Shown here piece by piece: positions 1 through 7,474 of a stretch of DNA of 14,436 bases. The first letter of the stretch is position 1. Each line of letters starts with the position of its first letter. Source of the DNA: an uncultured Thalassospira sp. (GTDB lineage: Bacteria > Pseudomonadota > Alphaproteobacteria > Rhodospirillales_A > Thalassospiraceae). The notes under the pieces were generated by a model. That model made no database searches. It worked only from the letters and a program-made list of their open reading frames with translations, and was not told where the DNA came from. The stretch is from NCBI GenBank assembly GCA_946885765.1, contig CAMPHD010000043.1, positions 1-14,436 on the forward strand. The letters are read 5' to 3'. Made by a program: the position numbers and the translations under genes.

Positions 1-1660
1 TGACGGCAACCTGTCGGGTGTCGCGTTTATCCGCAATTTCTTTGACGACAACATCTGGGGGCTGGGCTGCCTTGCCGGGGGTGTTTGCGGGGTTGCGTGG
101 AATACGGCGTTTCTGGCGGTTCTGACCGCTGTTTCGACCACTTTGCTGGGGCTTTCATTTGCGCTTGTGGTGACGCGGACCGGGTTCCGGTTCAAGAAGC
201 CGCTTCGGGTTTTGACGGTACTGCCGATCATCACCCCGCCATTCGTGATTGGCTTGGCATTGATCCTTCTTTTTGGCAGATCGGGGGCTGTTACGCAGTT
301 CTTTGCTGATCTGCTCGGGGTGGAGGCAGGGCGCTGGCTTTATGGCCTCCCTGGAATCTGGCTGGCACAGACCCTGTCCTTCACCCCGATTTCTTTTCTG
401 GTGCTGATCGGTGTGGTCGAGGGTGTCAGCCCGTCGATGGAAGAAGCATCGCAAACCCTGCGGGCCGGGCGTTGGCAGACATTCGTTAATGTGTCGCTGC
501 CACTGATGCGCCCCGGTTTGGCCAATGCCTTTTTGCTGGCCTTCATCGAAAGCATGGCCGATTTCGGCAACCCGATGGTCCTGGGCGGCAATTACGAAGT
601 GCTGTCGACCGAGATATTCTTTGCCATTGTTGGCGCGCAAAACGATGCCGGGCGTGCCGCGGTTCTGGCAATGATCCTGCTGTTCTTCACACTTTCGGCC
701 TTTGCAGCACAGCGTTTCTGGCTGGGCAAGAAATCCTATGCCACGGTGTCGGGCAAGGCCGATAACGGGGCGCATGTCGGGCTTAATCCCGGTATGCGAT
801 TGGCGTGCTATTTCACCGCCATTCCGTGGGCGATCTTTACCGTCGTTTTGTATGGCATGATTTTCTATGGCAGTTTCGTCAAACGCTGGGGCTTTGATAA
901 CAGCCTGACGTTCGATAATTACAGCGATGCGTTTGGTGTCGGCTGGAGCGAGCATGGCATCGTCTGGGCCGGGGCGGCATGGGACAGTTTCTGGACCACG
1001 TTGAACATTTCGGCGATTGCGGCCCCCCTGACCGCGGCGGTTGGTCTGACGACGGCCTATTTGCTGGTGCGCCAGAACTTCCGGGGCAAAAGCGCGTTTG
1101 AATTTGGCACAATGTTAAGCTTTGCCATTCCCGGTACGGTGATTGGTGTCAGCTATATTCTGGCATTCAACGTGCCGCCGTTCGAATTGACCGGCACGGG
1201 TGTGATCCTTGTGATCTGCTTTATCTTCCGCAATATGCCGGTTGGGGTTCGCGGCGGGATTGCTGCCATGAGCCAGCTTGATAAAAGCCTTGATGAAGCG
1301 TCGCTTACCCTTGGGGCCAACAGCTTTACCACGTTCCGCCGTGTGATCCTGCCGCTGTTACGCCCGGCGATTGTTGCTGCACTGGTTTACAGCTTTGTGC
1401 GGGCAATCACGTCGGTTAGTGCGGTGATCTTCCTGGTCAGTGCCGACCATAATATGGCGACATCCTATATCATCGGGCTTGTGGAAAACGGGCGTTACGG
1501 CGTTGCGATTGCCTATTGCAGTGTTCTGATCCTTGTCATGCTGACCGCGATCCTTGTTGTGAACGGTCTGATCGGGCAACGGCGTTTACGCCGCGAGGAC
1601 CGGGTTGAAGCAACACCGGACAAGACAGCGGCACGTAATCTGAGAGAGAAGCATTCATGA
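1..1660 (+). CDS. ABC transporter permease, FbpB/AfuB type, 5' partial
   Basis: Membrane subunit of an ABC importer of the ferric-iron/polyamine class. The reading frame is open from base 2, so the true start lies left of the window; about 552 residues are present. Two copies of the binding-protein-dependent permease domain are fused, each with several hydrophobic segments and an EAA loop that docks the ATPase: E-E-A-S-Q-T-L-R-A-G near 438-500 and D-E-A-S-L-T-L-G-A-N near 1291-1365, both followed by a P-L-x-R-P turn. Fused double permeases of this kind are typical of FbpB/SfuB/AfuB proteins; the part before the first domain is missing. The stop overlaps the ATPase start (ATGA), indicating translational coupling. 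The substrate cannot be read from the permease; iron(III), polyamines, phosphonates and sugar phosphates all use this architecture. The class is secure, the substrate is not. Confidence 0.92.
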   Translation, partial: DGNLSGVAFIRNFFDDNIWGLGCLAGGVCGVAWNTAFLAVLTAVSTTLLGLSFALVVTRTGFRFKKPLRVLTVLPIITPPFVIGLALILLFGRSGAVTQFFADLLGVEAGRWLYGLPGIWLAQTLSFTPISFLVLIGVVEGVSPSMEEASQTLRAGRWQTFVNVSLPLMRPGLANAFLLAFIESMADFGNPMVLGGNYEVLSTEIFFAIVGAQNDAGRAAVLAMILLFFTLSAFAAQRFWLGKKSYATVSGKADNGAHVGLNPGMRLACYFTAIPWAIFTVVLYGMIFYGSFVKRWGFDNSLTFDNYSDAFGVGWSEHGIVWAGAAWDSFWTTLNISAIAAPLTAAVGLTTAYLLVRQNFRGKSAFEFGTMLSFAIPGTVIGVSYILAFNVPPFELTGTGVILVICFIFRNMPVGVRGGIAAMSQLDKSLDEASLTLGANSFTTFRRVILPLLRPAIVAALVYSFVRAITSVSAVIFLVSADHNMATSYIIGLVENGRYGVAIAYCSVLILVMLTAILVVNGLIGQRRLRREDRVEATPDKTAARNLREKHS

Positions 1661-2757
1661 AACTGAAAACGCGTGCGGGTTCGGTCGTATTCGACAATGT
1701 CACCAAGACCTATGGTCATGGGGCGGTTACCGCGATTGACAATGTATCTTTCACCATCAATCCCGGCGAGCTTGTGACCCTTCTGGGGCCAAGTGGCTGT
1801 GGCAAAACCACGACCCTTCGGATGATTGCCGGGCTTGAACATGCGACAACCGGCAGTATCCTGATCGGGGGGAAGGACGTTACACAGCTTCCGGCGACGG
1901 ATCGTGATGTCAGTATGGTGTTTCAGTCCTATGCGCTGTTTCCACATATGACGGTGGCCGAAAACGTTGCCTATGGCCTTATTGTCACCGGCGTTGCCAA
2001 GGCCGAAGCCAAGGAAAAGGCCGAAGAGGGGCTTAACCTTGTAGGCTTGGCGGGATATGGCGTGCGCTTGCCATCCGAGCTTTCGGGTGGGCAGCAGCAA
2101 AGGGTGGCGGTAGCGCGTGCGCTGGTGCTGGAACCTGAAGTTCTGTTGCTTGATGAGCCTTTATCAAACCTTGATGCCAAGCTTCGCCGTCATGTGCGGA
2201 CCGAAATCCGCGATTTGCAGCAAAAACTTGGCCTGACCGCGGTTTATGTGACCCATGATCAGGAAGAAGCCCTGGCCGTGTCAGACCGGATCATCGTGAT
2301 GAACCGGGCCGTTATTGCGCAGCAGGGCACGCCACGCGAATTGTATGAACAGCCACAATCAGAATTCATTGCCGACTTTATTGGTGATGCCAATCTGGTC
2401 GATGGCGAGATCATCAATATCGATGGCAATCATGCCAGTGTCGATATCGGGGGCGCGCACTGCAACCTGCGTCATCGCGGGCAGGCAAAGGGACCGGTCC
2501 GTGTTGCCGTGCGGCCCGATGCGGTGCAACTGACCGGGTTGGCGGCGATTGCGGGCGATGCGCATGTCATTGAAACGTCGCTAAAAGGTCACATTACGCA
2601 TGCAGCCTATCTTGGTAGTCAGATGCAGTATTCCGTGGCCACCCCGATTGGCGAACTGTTTGTGATCGATCACCGGATCGATACACCGATTGTCGCGGGT
2701 GAACAGGTCGCCATCGGGTTTTCCGAACGCGGCATGGCCGTGGTTTCGGCAGAATAA
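1657..2757 (+). CDS. ABC transporter ATP-binding protein with TOBE-like C-terminus
   Basis: Cytoplasmic ATPase that powers the permease encoded just upstream. The 366-residue protein has all nucleotide-binding motifs: Walker A GPSGCGKTT (44-52), Q-loop glutamine 90, signature LSGGQQQR (142-149), Walker B LLLDEP (163-168) and switch histidine 200. The part after about residue 240 is a beta-rich regulatory extension of the TOBE/MOI type, as in the FbpC/PotA/UgpC group. Length fits that group (about 350-370). The ATG overlaps the permease stop by 4 bp. The 36-bp gap to the phosphatase gene suggests one transcript. In the FbpC group the C-terminal domain can sense ligand or partner proteins; nothing seen here shows which ligand. 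Annotation as an 'iron' ATPase would be by similarity only. Confidence 0.95.
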   Translation: MKLKTRAGSVVFDNVTKTYGHGAVTAIDNVSFTINPGELVTLLGPSGCGKTTTLRMIAGLEHATTGSILIGGKDVTQLPATDRDVSMVFQSYALFPHMTVAENVAYGLIVTGVAKAEAKEKAEEGLNLVGLAGYGVRLPSELSGGQQQRVAVARALVLEPEVLLLDEPLSNLDAKLRRHVRTEIRDLQQKLGLTAVYVTHDQEEALAVSDRIIVMNRAVIAQQGTPRELYEQPQSEFIADFIGDANLVDGEIINIDGNHASVDIGGAHCNLRHRGQAKGPVRVAVRPDAVQLTGLAAIAGDAHVIETSLKGHITHAAYLGSQMQYSVATPIGELFVIDHRIDTPIVAGEQVAIGFSERGMAVVSAE

Positions 2758-2793
2758 TAGATCAACAACAAAACTGTTTCAGGCAGGGACAAA

Positions 2794-3603
2794 GTGGAAA
2801 AAGCATTTTCGGGAATTGATATCGAGGCACGGTTGGAACATGCGCGCGACGTGATCCGTGAAGCGGGCAAACGCGCCATGGAATATTACGAGGGCGACGC
2901 CGCCGACCTTGCGATTGAAACCAAAACAAACGCCCTTGATATGGTCAGTATTGCGGACAAAAACGTCGAGGCGATCATCCGCGACCGGATCGGCGATGCC
3001 TTTCCCGAGGATGGTTTCCTTGGCGAGGAAATGGGCATCGAGAAGGGTGAAAATGACTGCCTTTGGGTGATTGACCCGATTGATGGCACGGCGTGTTTCG
3101 TCAACCAGATGCCGACATGGTGCATTTCGGTTGCCCTTATGATCGGCAAGGAAGCCGTCATCGGCCTGATTTATCACCCATGCAATGACGAGCTTTTCAG
3201 CGCGGTTATCGGCGATGGGGCGCGTGTTAATGGTGAGCCGGTCAAGGCAAGCAACGCCAAGCTGGTCAGTGATGGTGTGATGGGGATCGGCATGTCGCAT
3301 CGCCTGCCAAGCAGTTCGATTGTTCCGGTGATCGGCCAGTTGCTGGACGAGGAAGGCATGTTCATCCGCAATGGATCATGTGCATTGATGATGGCCTATG
3401 TCAGTGCCGGGCGGTTGATCGGGTATTACGAACCGCATATCAATCCGTGGGATTGCATGGCGGGCATCGTCCTGATCCGTGAAGCAGGTGGCTGGTGCAA
3501 TGACTTCCTTGACCTGCCCGATGTGCTTGACAATGGCGGGCCGATATTGGCCGCAGGCCCCCATGTTGCCCAGCATCTGAAAGAAATGATCGGGGTAAAA
3601 TAG
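2794..3603 (+). CDS. Inositol-monophosphatase-family phosphatase
   Basis: Mg2+-dependent phosphomonoesterase of the IMPase/FIG superfamily, 269 residues, the usual size. Metal and catalytic motifs are intact: G-E-E at 77-79, W-V-I-D-P-I-D-G-T at 91-99 (metal ligands D94 and D97), and N-P-W-D-C near 217-221 (D220). It starts at GTG; a weak AGGGAC lies about 7 bases upstream, and no ATG in this frame lies nearer the conserved N-terminus. Family members hydrolyse inositol phosphate, histidinol phosphate, fructose bisphosphate or 3'-phosphoadenosine phosphate, and sequence alone does not separate these. Its place as last gene of an ABC import operon suggests it dephosphorylates an imported or derived compound rather than serving histidine synthesis, where the gene would be hisN. 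That role is inference. Confidence 0.88.
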   Translation: MEKAFSGIDIEARLEHARDVIREAGKRAMEYYEGDAADLAIETKTNALDMVSIADKNVEAIIRDRIGDAFPEDGFLGEEMGIEKGENDCLWVIDPIDGTACFVNQMPTWCISVALMIGKEAVIGLIYHPCNDELFSAVIGDGARVNGEPVKASNAKLVSDGVMGIGMSHRLPSSSIVPVIGQLLDEEGMFIRNGSCALMMAYVSAGRLIGYYEPHINPWDCMAGIVLIREAGGWCNDFLDLPDVLDNGGPILAAGPHVAQHLKEMIGVK

Positions 3604-3617
3604 CGGCAATCTTTAAG

Positions 3618-3656
3618 AAGGGGCAGGCCCTGAACCCGTCGCGCCCCTTATTCTTA
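3618..3656. terminator. Hairpin between convergent genes
   Basis: A 7-bp perfect stem (AAGGGGC at 3618-3624 with GCCCCTT at 3643-3649) closes an 18-base loop and is flanked by AAGAA and TTCTT, which could lengthen the stem across a bulge. It lies between the stop of the + strand phosphatase gene and the stop of the - strand repressor gene, and TTCTTAATTCTTA follows on the + strand. It probably ends both transcripts. The loop is large and the T tract is interrupted, so efficiency may be modest. Confidence 0.5.
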
Positions 3657-3660
3657 ATTC

Positions 3661-4281
3661 TTACTGACTGACCCAAAGTACGCGCGCGATCCAGTCAATG
3701 TCGCGGGCTTCGACATAGCGGTCATCATAGGCCGGGTTGAGGGATTTCAGTTCCACCCCCATCGCACCACGCCGCACCAGTTCCTTTGCCATGACCTCGC
3801 CCCCGACGGTTTTAAGGACCACGCGATCCTGCGGGCGGATGTTTGATGCCGGGGAGACGACGATCAGATCGCCATCGCGAAATACCGGCGCCATGGAATC
3901 CCCCGAAACCCGAAGCCCGTAGGCGGTCGGATCATGCAAGGCGGGAAAGGTGATGTCTTCCCATGCGCCGCCAACCGGATAACCGGCATCATCAAAAAAG
4001 CCACGATTCCCGGCCTGGGCAAAGCCGATGACGGGCACGCGACCGGCCCCGTTGCCATCGACAAGCTGGGCGAATTCCTGAAAGGTGACATTGGCCACCG
4101 AAAGGACCTTTGAAATGCTTTCGGTCGAGGGCCAGCGCGGCTTTCCCTGATTTGTCGTGCGTTTGGACCGGTTGAATGTGGTGGGATCAAGCTGCGCCAA
4201 GCGGGCCAGCCCGGATGGGGTCAGCCCGTTATCTTCGGCGATCTTGTCGAGTGCGCCCCATATCTGCTCTTGCCGGATCAT
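3661..4281 (-). CDS. S24-family (LexA/CI-like) HTH transcriptional repressor
   Basis: DNA-binding regulator of 206 residues with an N-terminal helix-turn-helix (about 5-70) and a C-terminal S24 self-cleaving peptidase domain. The nucleophile is Ser129 in S-G-D-S-M, the general base Lys166 in V-M-A-K-E-L, and a likely Ala-Gly cleavage site is A90-G91 in F-A-Q-A-G-N. All elements for RecA-stimulated or spontaneous cleavage are therefore present. The N-terminus (G-L-A-R-L-A-x-L-D-P-T-T-F-N-x-S-K) is like chromosomal LexA-like regulators I know from Rhizobiales and Rhodospirillales, so it need not be a phage repressor. It lies 64 bp downstream of the kinase gene on the same strand and could be read through from that operon or use its own promoter. 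Its targets are unknown. Confidence 0.88.
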   Translation of the reverse strand: MIRQEQIWGALDKIAEDNGLTPSGLARLAQLDPTTFNRSKRTTNQGKPRWPSTESISKVLSVANVTFQEFAQLVDGNGAGRVPVIGFAQAGNRGFFDDAGYPVGGAWEDITFPALHDPTAYGLRVSGDSMAPVFRDGDLIVVSPASNIRPQDRVVLKTVGGEVMAKELVRRGAMGVELKSLNPAYDDRYVEARDIDWIARVLWVSQ

Positions 4282-4315
4282 ACGTTATCCTAGCAGTCTG
4301 TTATTGCTTCGGAAA

Positions 4316-4330
4316 CGGAATTAATTTCGG
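4316..4330. promoter_or_regulatory. Imperfect palindrome upstream of the S24 repressor
   Basis: CGGAATTAATTTCGG is a near-palindrome centred on ATTAAT, about 35-50 bp before the repressor start, with a second CGGAAA-like half-site beside it (4310-4315). This is where an autoregulated LexA/CI-like repressor would place its operator. It is the only symmetric element in the 64-bp gap between kinase and repressor genes. Low confidence, since no protein-DNA specificity is known. Confidence 0.3.
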
Positions 4331-4345
4331 TTCTGGCAAATGGTG

Positions 4346-5647
4346 TCAGGATGGTTGCGGGTTTTCCATCCGCGAAACGACCCGGTCGAAAATATCGGTC
4401 TGGCCCATTTGCCCGCCCTTGAGGATCATTTCGAGCCCGTCAAGCTGCGGATCATTGCTGTGTGCCCGGATCACCGGTACGCCGTGGTCGAAATCGGTGA
4501 CGAAGGACAGGCTGTCGATTGGTAGTTCCAGTACGGCAAGGCTTGATGTATCCCCGCCCGCGATTGCGAGAAACCCAACCGGCGTTTGTGCGAGAACGGT
4601 GGCAATGAACCGTGCGCTGGCCTGTGCCAGTTCATGGCCGCCAATGCCATGCGTCGCATCATCGCCAAGGGTTGCCAGGACATGGCGATTGCCCAAAAGC
4701 ATATCGCGGCAGGTTTCGACCTTGTGGGCAAAGCGGGTGTCATCGATCAGATCGGCCGGGTTGATTTCGATTTTTTCATATAACCGGGTGGCAGCAACCT
4801 GTTGTGCGGTCAGCGATGACCGGCTTCCGGCAAAGGCGAAAACAGGGCCTGTGCGCCCGGTCTGGGCGGCGTTGAGGCGCGCTGGTTCGATGGCAGTTTT
4901 GCCGTTGGTCGCGGTTAAAATCTGCGCGACGCTGCTGGCTCCGACACACAGGATTTTGGTGTCGTTTGCAATCGCGCGAAATGCCAGTCCGATGATTTCA
5001 AGATCATGAGGGTCACCGACATCAAACAGGGTATGCGTTTCGCCGGCCGCCAGCCGTTTGCAGATTTCGCTGGTCAGGAAAAGCAGGCCGCGCCGGATCA
5101 TGGTGACATCGATCAGGCCAATATTGGGCCAGCCCTGCGCGCCAAGATGGCGGCGAAGGTCGGCTTCTTTCATCGGGGTTACCGGATGATTGCGCATCAC
5201 CGGATGGCGGTCGATGCGGTGGATATTGCCATCACCTGCGGCGGCAAACAGATTGCCAAACAGGCAATATCGGCCAAGCGATGGCTGCCCACCGATAATC
5301 GCCTGCCAACCGGCATTCACACCCCTGGCAAAACGGTCTGCCACCTGTGCGATATTGCCGGTCTCCGGGGAGCTGTCAAAGGTCGAACAGACCTTGAAAT
5401 GATGGATTTTGCCGCCTGCCGTCCCCAGACCGGCGACAAGATCATCCATATGTTTGATACCGTTTTCAACCGTTTCGGCACGAAGCGAGGTGGCAACACC
5501 AATCGCATCGAGGCCTTCGATTTCCGGGTGGTCCGAAAGGCACGGCGGGCTTAGATAAAGGCGGGCGGATTTGCCGCCGCGCGCCAAGGTTGCCAGCGTA
5601 TCGGACGCCCCGGTGAAATCATCTGCGCAGAAAACGATATCGGCCAT
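4346..5647 (-). CDS. DUF1537 four-carbon-acid-sugar kinase, OiaK/OtnK-like
   Basis: ATP-dependent kinase of the four-carbon acid sugar kinase family, 433 residues, normal length. The N-terminal substrate domain begins with A-D-D-F-T-G-A-S-D (8-16) and carries the substrate-binding stretch K-V-C-S-T-F-D-S-S-P (85-94). The C-terminal nucleotide domain has G-G-D-T-S (364-368) and L-K-G-G (409-412). Characterised relatives phosphorylate 3-oxo-tetronate (OtnK), threonate or erythronate-type acids (DtnK) and 3-oxo-isoapionate (OiaK). The adjacent RuBisCO-like gene, whose stop is 5 bp upstream, favours the OiaK role: making the 4-phosphate that the RLP then cleaves. It is the last gene of the operon; no class II aldolase or OtnI-type isomerase is next to it, which speaks against the tetronate pathways. 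Family call secure, substrate inferred. Confidence 0.9.
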   Translation of the reverse strand: MADIVFCADDFTGASDTLATLARGGKSARLYLSPPCLSDHPEIEGLDAIGVATSLRAETVENGIKHMDDLVAGLGTAGGKIHHFKVCSTFDSSPETGNIAQVADRFARGVNAGWQAIIGGQPSLGRYCLFGNLFAAAGDGNIHRIDRHPVMRNHPVTPMKEADLRRHLGAQGWPNIGLIDVTMIRRGLLFLTSEICKRLAAGETHTLFDVGDPHDLEIIGLAFRAIANDTKILCVGASSVAQILTATNGKTAIEPARLNAAQTGRTGPVFAFAGSRSSLTAQQVAATRLYEKIEINPADLIDDTRFAHKVETCRDMLLGNRHVLATLGDDATHGIGGHELAQASARFIATVLAQTPVGFLAIAGGDTSSLAVLELPIDSLSFVTDFDHGVPVIRAHSNDPQLDGLEMILKGGQMGQTDIFDRVVSRMENPQPS

Positions 5648-5652
5648 TGCGA

Positions 5653-6921
5653 TCAGGCCTTGTTGCCGTAAAAGGCCAGTGCGTCGGCAAGGGCCGGGCT
5701 GGTTTTGGCCTGTGCGTCAAGGCTTTGGCCCGATGCGCAGGCTTCCCATGCGTCTTGCAGGCTGCGTACACCTGCGGCCGGCCCCGACGGATGGGCAAGG
5801 ATGCCGCCGCCAGCAAGGAACATGAAATCAGCCGATCCGACAGCATCAAATGTTGCCGGAACGGTGCCCGCCCATTGACCGGATGAAAAGACCGGAAGGA
5901 CGATATCGTCGGTTTCACCGGCACAAAGCGGTTGCCCGCAAAGGCGGGCACTTTCGGTGACTTCGGCGTCGTCATCGCAGAATTTGCCACCCATGCCATG
6001 CACATGCATATGGTCCACCCCGGTCAGACGATAGAGCGTCTGATAGGCGGGGAAGGCCATGCCCAGCAGCGGATGGCGCGACAATGCGCCAAAGCCGTTG
6101 CGATGCCCGTGCAGGACAAGCGGCGTTGATGCGCGAAGGGTCTGCATGGCCGAAAGCCCGACCCAGTTCATGCTGACCATGGCGCATGATCCGCCTTCGT
6201 CTTCGATCAGGTCGGCATGGCGGCGCATCGCATCGGTTTCGTCGGTGATGTTAAAGGCAATCATCACATCGCGCCCGGTGCGATCACGATATTTGCGCAC
6301 CCGTTCCATGACGGCCGGAATACGGTCGGCAAGCGGGGCGGATGCCGGGTTTGCACAGACCTCGTCATCCTTGATGAAATCAACACCAGCCTCACAAAGC
6401 TGTTCGACCAGATCGGCGATGTCGTTGGTGCGAAGCCCGACATTTGGCTTGATGATTGTGCCAAAGAACGGACGACCGTCGACCTTCATGCGCGAGCGGG
6501 TTCCACTGGTTCCGGCAACCGGACGGTCATAGAGATCGCGATAGGATGCGGGCAGTTTGACATCAAGCAACTTCAACCCGGTGATTTCGCCCAGATCATA
6601 AAGATTACCCGAAACCGTGGATGCCAGTGTCGCGAGGTTCCGCCCGATATTGCCGGTCGGGAAACCGACCCGGACTTCGGCCCGGCGATAGGGGCCGCCG
6701 ATGCCCTTGGCCTGCAAATAGGCACTTTGCAGGCTGGGTTCGGTCGCGGCGTGCAGTTCGGTCACCGACAGGACACGCGCCGCACAGCGTTCGCGCAGCT
6801 CGTCGGTTTCCCCGGCAACGCGCACGAACGTGCCGCTGCTTTGTTCGCCCGCGATGATGGCGGCGATTTTGGCCGGGTCCATCGGGGTTTCGATCAGGTA
6901 ACGGGCTTCGATCAGGTCCAT
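5653..6921 (-). CDS. RuBisCO-like protein (form IV large-subunit family), OiaX/OiaT-like
   Basis: Cytoplasmic enzyme of the RuBisCO large-chain superfamily, 422 residues. By manual alignment with plant RuBisCO nearly all active-site positions are kept: E26 (E60), T31 (T65), N106 (N123), K158 (K175), K184-D185-D186-E187 (carbamate lysine K201 and Mg ligands D203/E204), H273-R274 (H294-R295), H306 (H327), K313 (K334), S346 and G348 (S379, G381), G371-G373 (phosphate loop). Changed are W66 to F32 and K177 to N160. With a DUF1537 kinase next door and no phosphoribulokinase, carbon fixation is unlikely. Known RLPs in this context act on 3-oxo-isoapionate 4-phosphate, as decarboxylase (OiaX, giving L-erythrulose 1-phosphate) or as transcarboxylase/hydrolase (OiaT, giving 3-phosphoglycerate and glycolate). 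ATG follows the VOC stop by 3 bp. Family certain, reaction inferred. Confidence 0.92.
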   Translation of the reverse strand: MDLIEARYLIETPMDPAKIAAIIAGEQSSGTFVRVAGETDELRERCAARVLSVTELHAATEPSLQSAYLQAKGIGGPYRRAEVRVGFPTGNIGRNLATLASTVSGNLYDLGEITGLKLLDVKLPASYRDLYDRPVAGTSGTRSRMKVDGRPFFGTIIKPNVGLRTNDIADLVEQLCEAGVDFIKDDEVCANPASAPLADRIPAVMERVRKYRDRTGRDVMIAFNITDETDAMRRHADLIEDEGGSCAMVSMNWVGLSAMQTLRASTPLVLHGHRNGFGALSRHPLLGMAFPAYQTLYRLTGVDHMHVHGMGGKFCDDDAEVTESARLCGQPLCAGETDDIVLPVFSSGQWAGTVPATFDAVGSADFMFLAGGGILAHPSGPAAGVRSLQDAWEACASGQSLDAQAKTSPALADALAFYGNKA

Positions 6922-6924
6922 GGC

Positions 6925-7464
6925 TCAGATTTCCGAAAGCGACGGGAAGGGACGCACGGGATCATCGCCGTTCCAGCCGACCGATGCCTCGTAAATGGTT
7001 TTGAACAGGCGGCCTTTAGGGCCGACGACCTCGGAAAGTTCGATCACGGTGCCGGGGTGGTCTTCCTTGTCGAAATAGACAAAGCGGCCATTTTCGCCGA
7101 CCGTGCCGCTCATTTTGACCTTGAAGCCCTGAGATTCCATAAGCGCCAGATCATTGTCGAAGTCCTGCGTCCAGTAGGCAACATGCTGAAGCCCGGTGTG
7201 GCCCGCCTTTTGGAAATCGCGATACATCGACGGTGCATCATTGCGCGTCTGGATCAGTTCGACCTGAACAAAGCCCGAATTGGCGAGGGCGACGGAATTG
7301 TGGACGTCATAAGGTTTGCCGTCGTAACGGTAATCTTCGATCGGGACCTTGGGGTTATAGTACCAGGGGCCGACGCCCATGGTGGTTGCCCAATAGTCCA
7401 TTGCGGCCTCGATATCGGGCACGACATAGCCGAGCTGGCGGATTTCGCCCAAAAACTTGCTCAT
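6925..7464 (-). CDS. VOC-superfamily (glyoxalase/epimerase-like) protein
   Basis: A 179-residue protein with two beta-alpha-beta-beta-beta modules of the vicinal oxygen chelate fold, closest in style to methylmalonyl-CoA epimerase/Glyoxalase_4 proteins. Module 1 starts at about residue 8 (R-Q-L-G-Y-V-V-P-D-I) and module 2 at about 92 (L-Q-H-V-A-Y-W). Likely metal ligands are E69, H94 and E142 (V-I-E-L-S-E); the first position, usually His, is Gln10. A GAGGAA ribosome site lies 4 bases before the ATG. The gene starts 10 bp after the dctM stop and ends 3 bp before the RLP start, so it belongs to the sugar-acid pathway. A role as epimerase, isomerase or lyase on the RLP or kinase substrate is plausible; I cannot name the reaction, and no VOC member is part of the described apiose pathways I know. 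Confidence 0.85.
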   Translation of the reverse strand: MSKFLGEIRQLGYVVPDIEAAMDYWATTMGVGPWYYNPKVPIEDYRYDGKPYDVHNSVALANSGFVQVELIQTRNDAPSMYRDFQKAGHTGLQHVAYWTQDFDNDLALMESQGFKVKMSGTVGENGRFVYFDKEDHPGTVIELSEVVGPKGRLFKTIYEASVGWNGDDPVRPFPSLSEI

Positions 7465-7474
7465 AATTCCTCAC

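Noticed and set aside
155..955. 266-codon minus-strand frame opposite the permease
   Set aside because: Antisense to conserved permease domains, rich in Gln/His/Arg/Pro as typical of shadow frames.
3661..4281. S24 repressor as the CI repressor of the phage block
   Set aside because: It is more than 8 kb away, separated by a metabolic operon, and its N-terminus resembles chromosomal alphaproteobacterial regulators.
4176..5554. Two long + strand frames opposite the kinase and repressor genes
   Set aside because: They overlap well-supported minus-strand genes, lack ribosome sites and show no recognisable protein motifs.
5653..6921. Genuine CO2-fixing RuBisCO
   Set aside because: No phosphoribulokinase or other Calvin-cycle gene nearby, kinase and TRAP context, and changed K177/W66 positions point to a RuBisCO-like enzyme.
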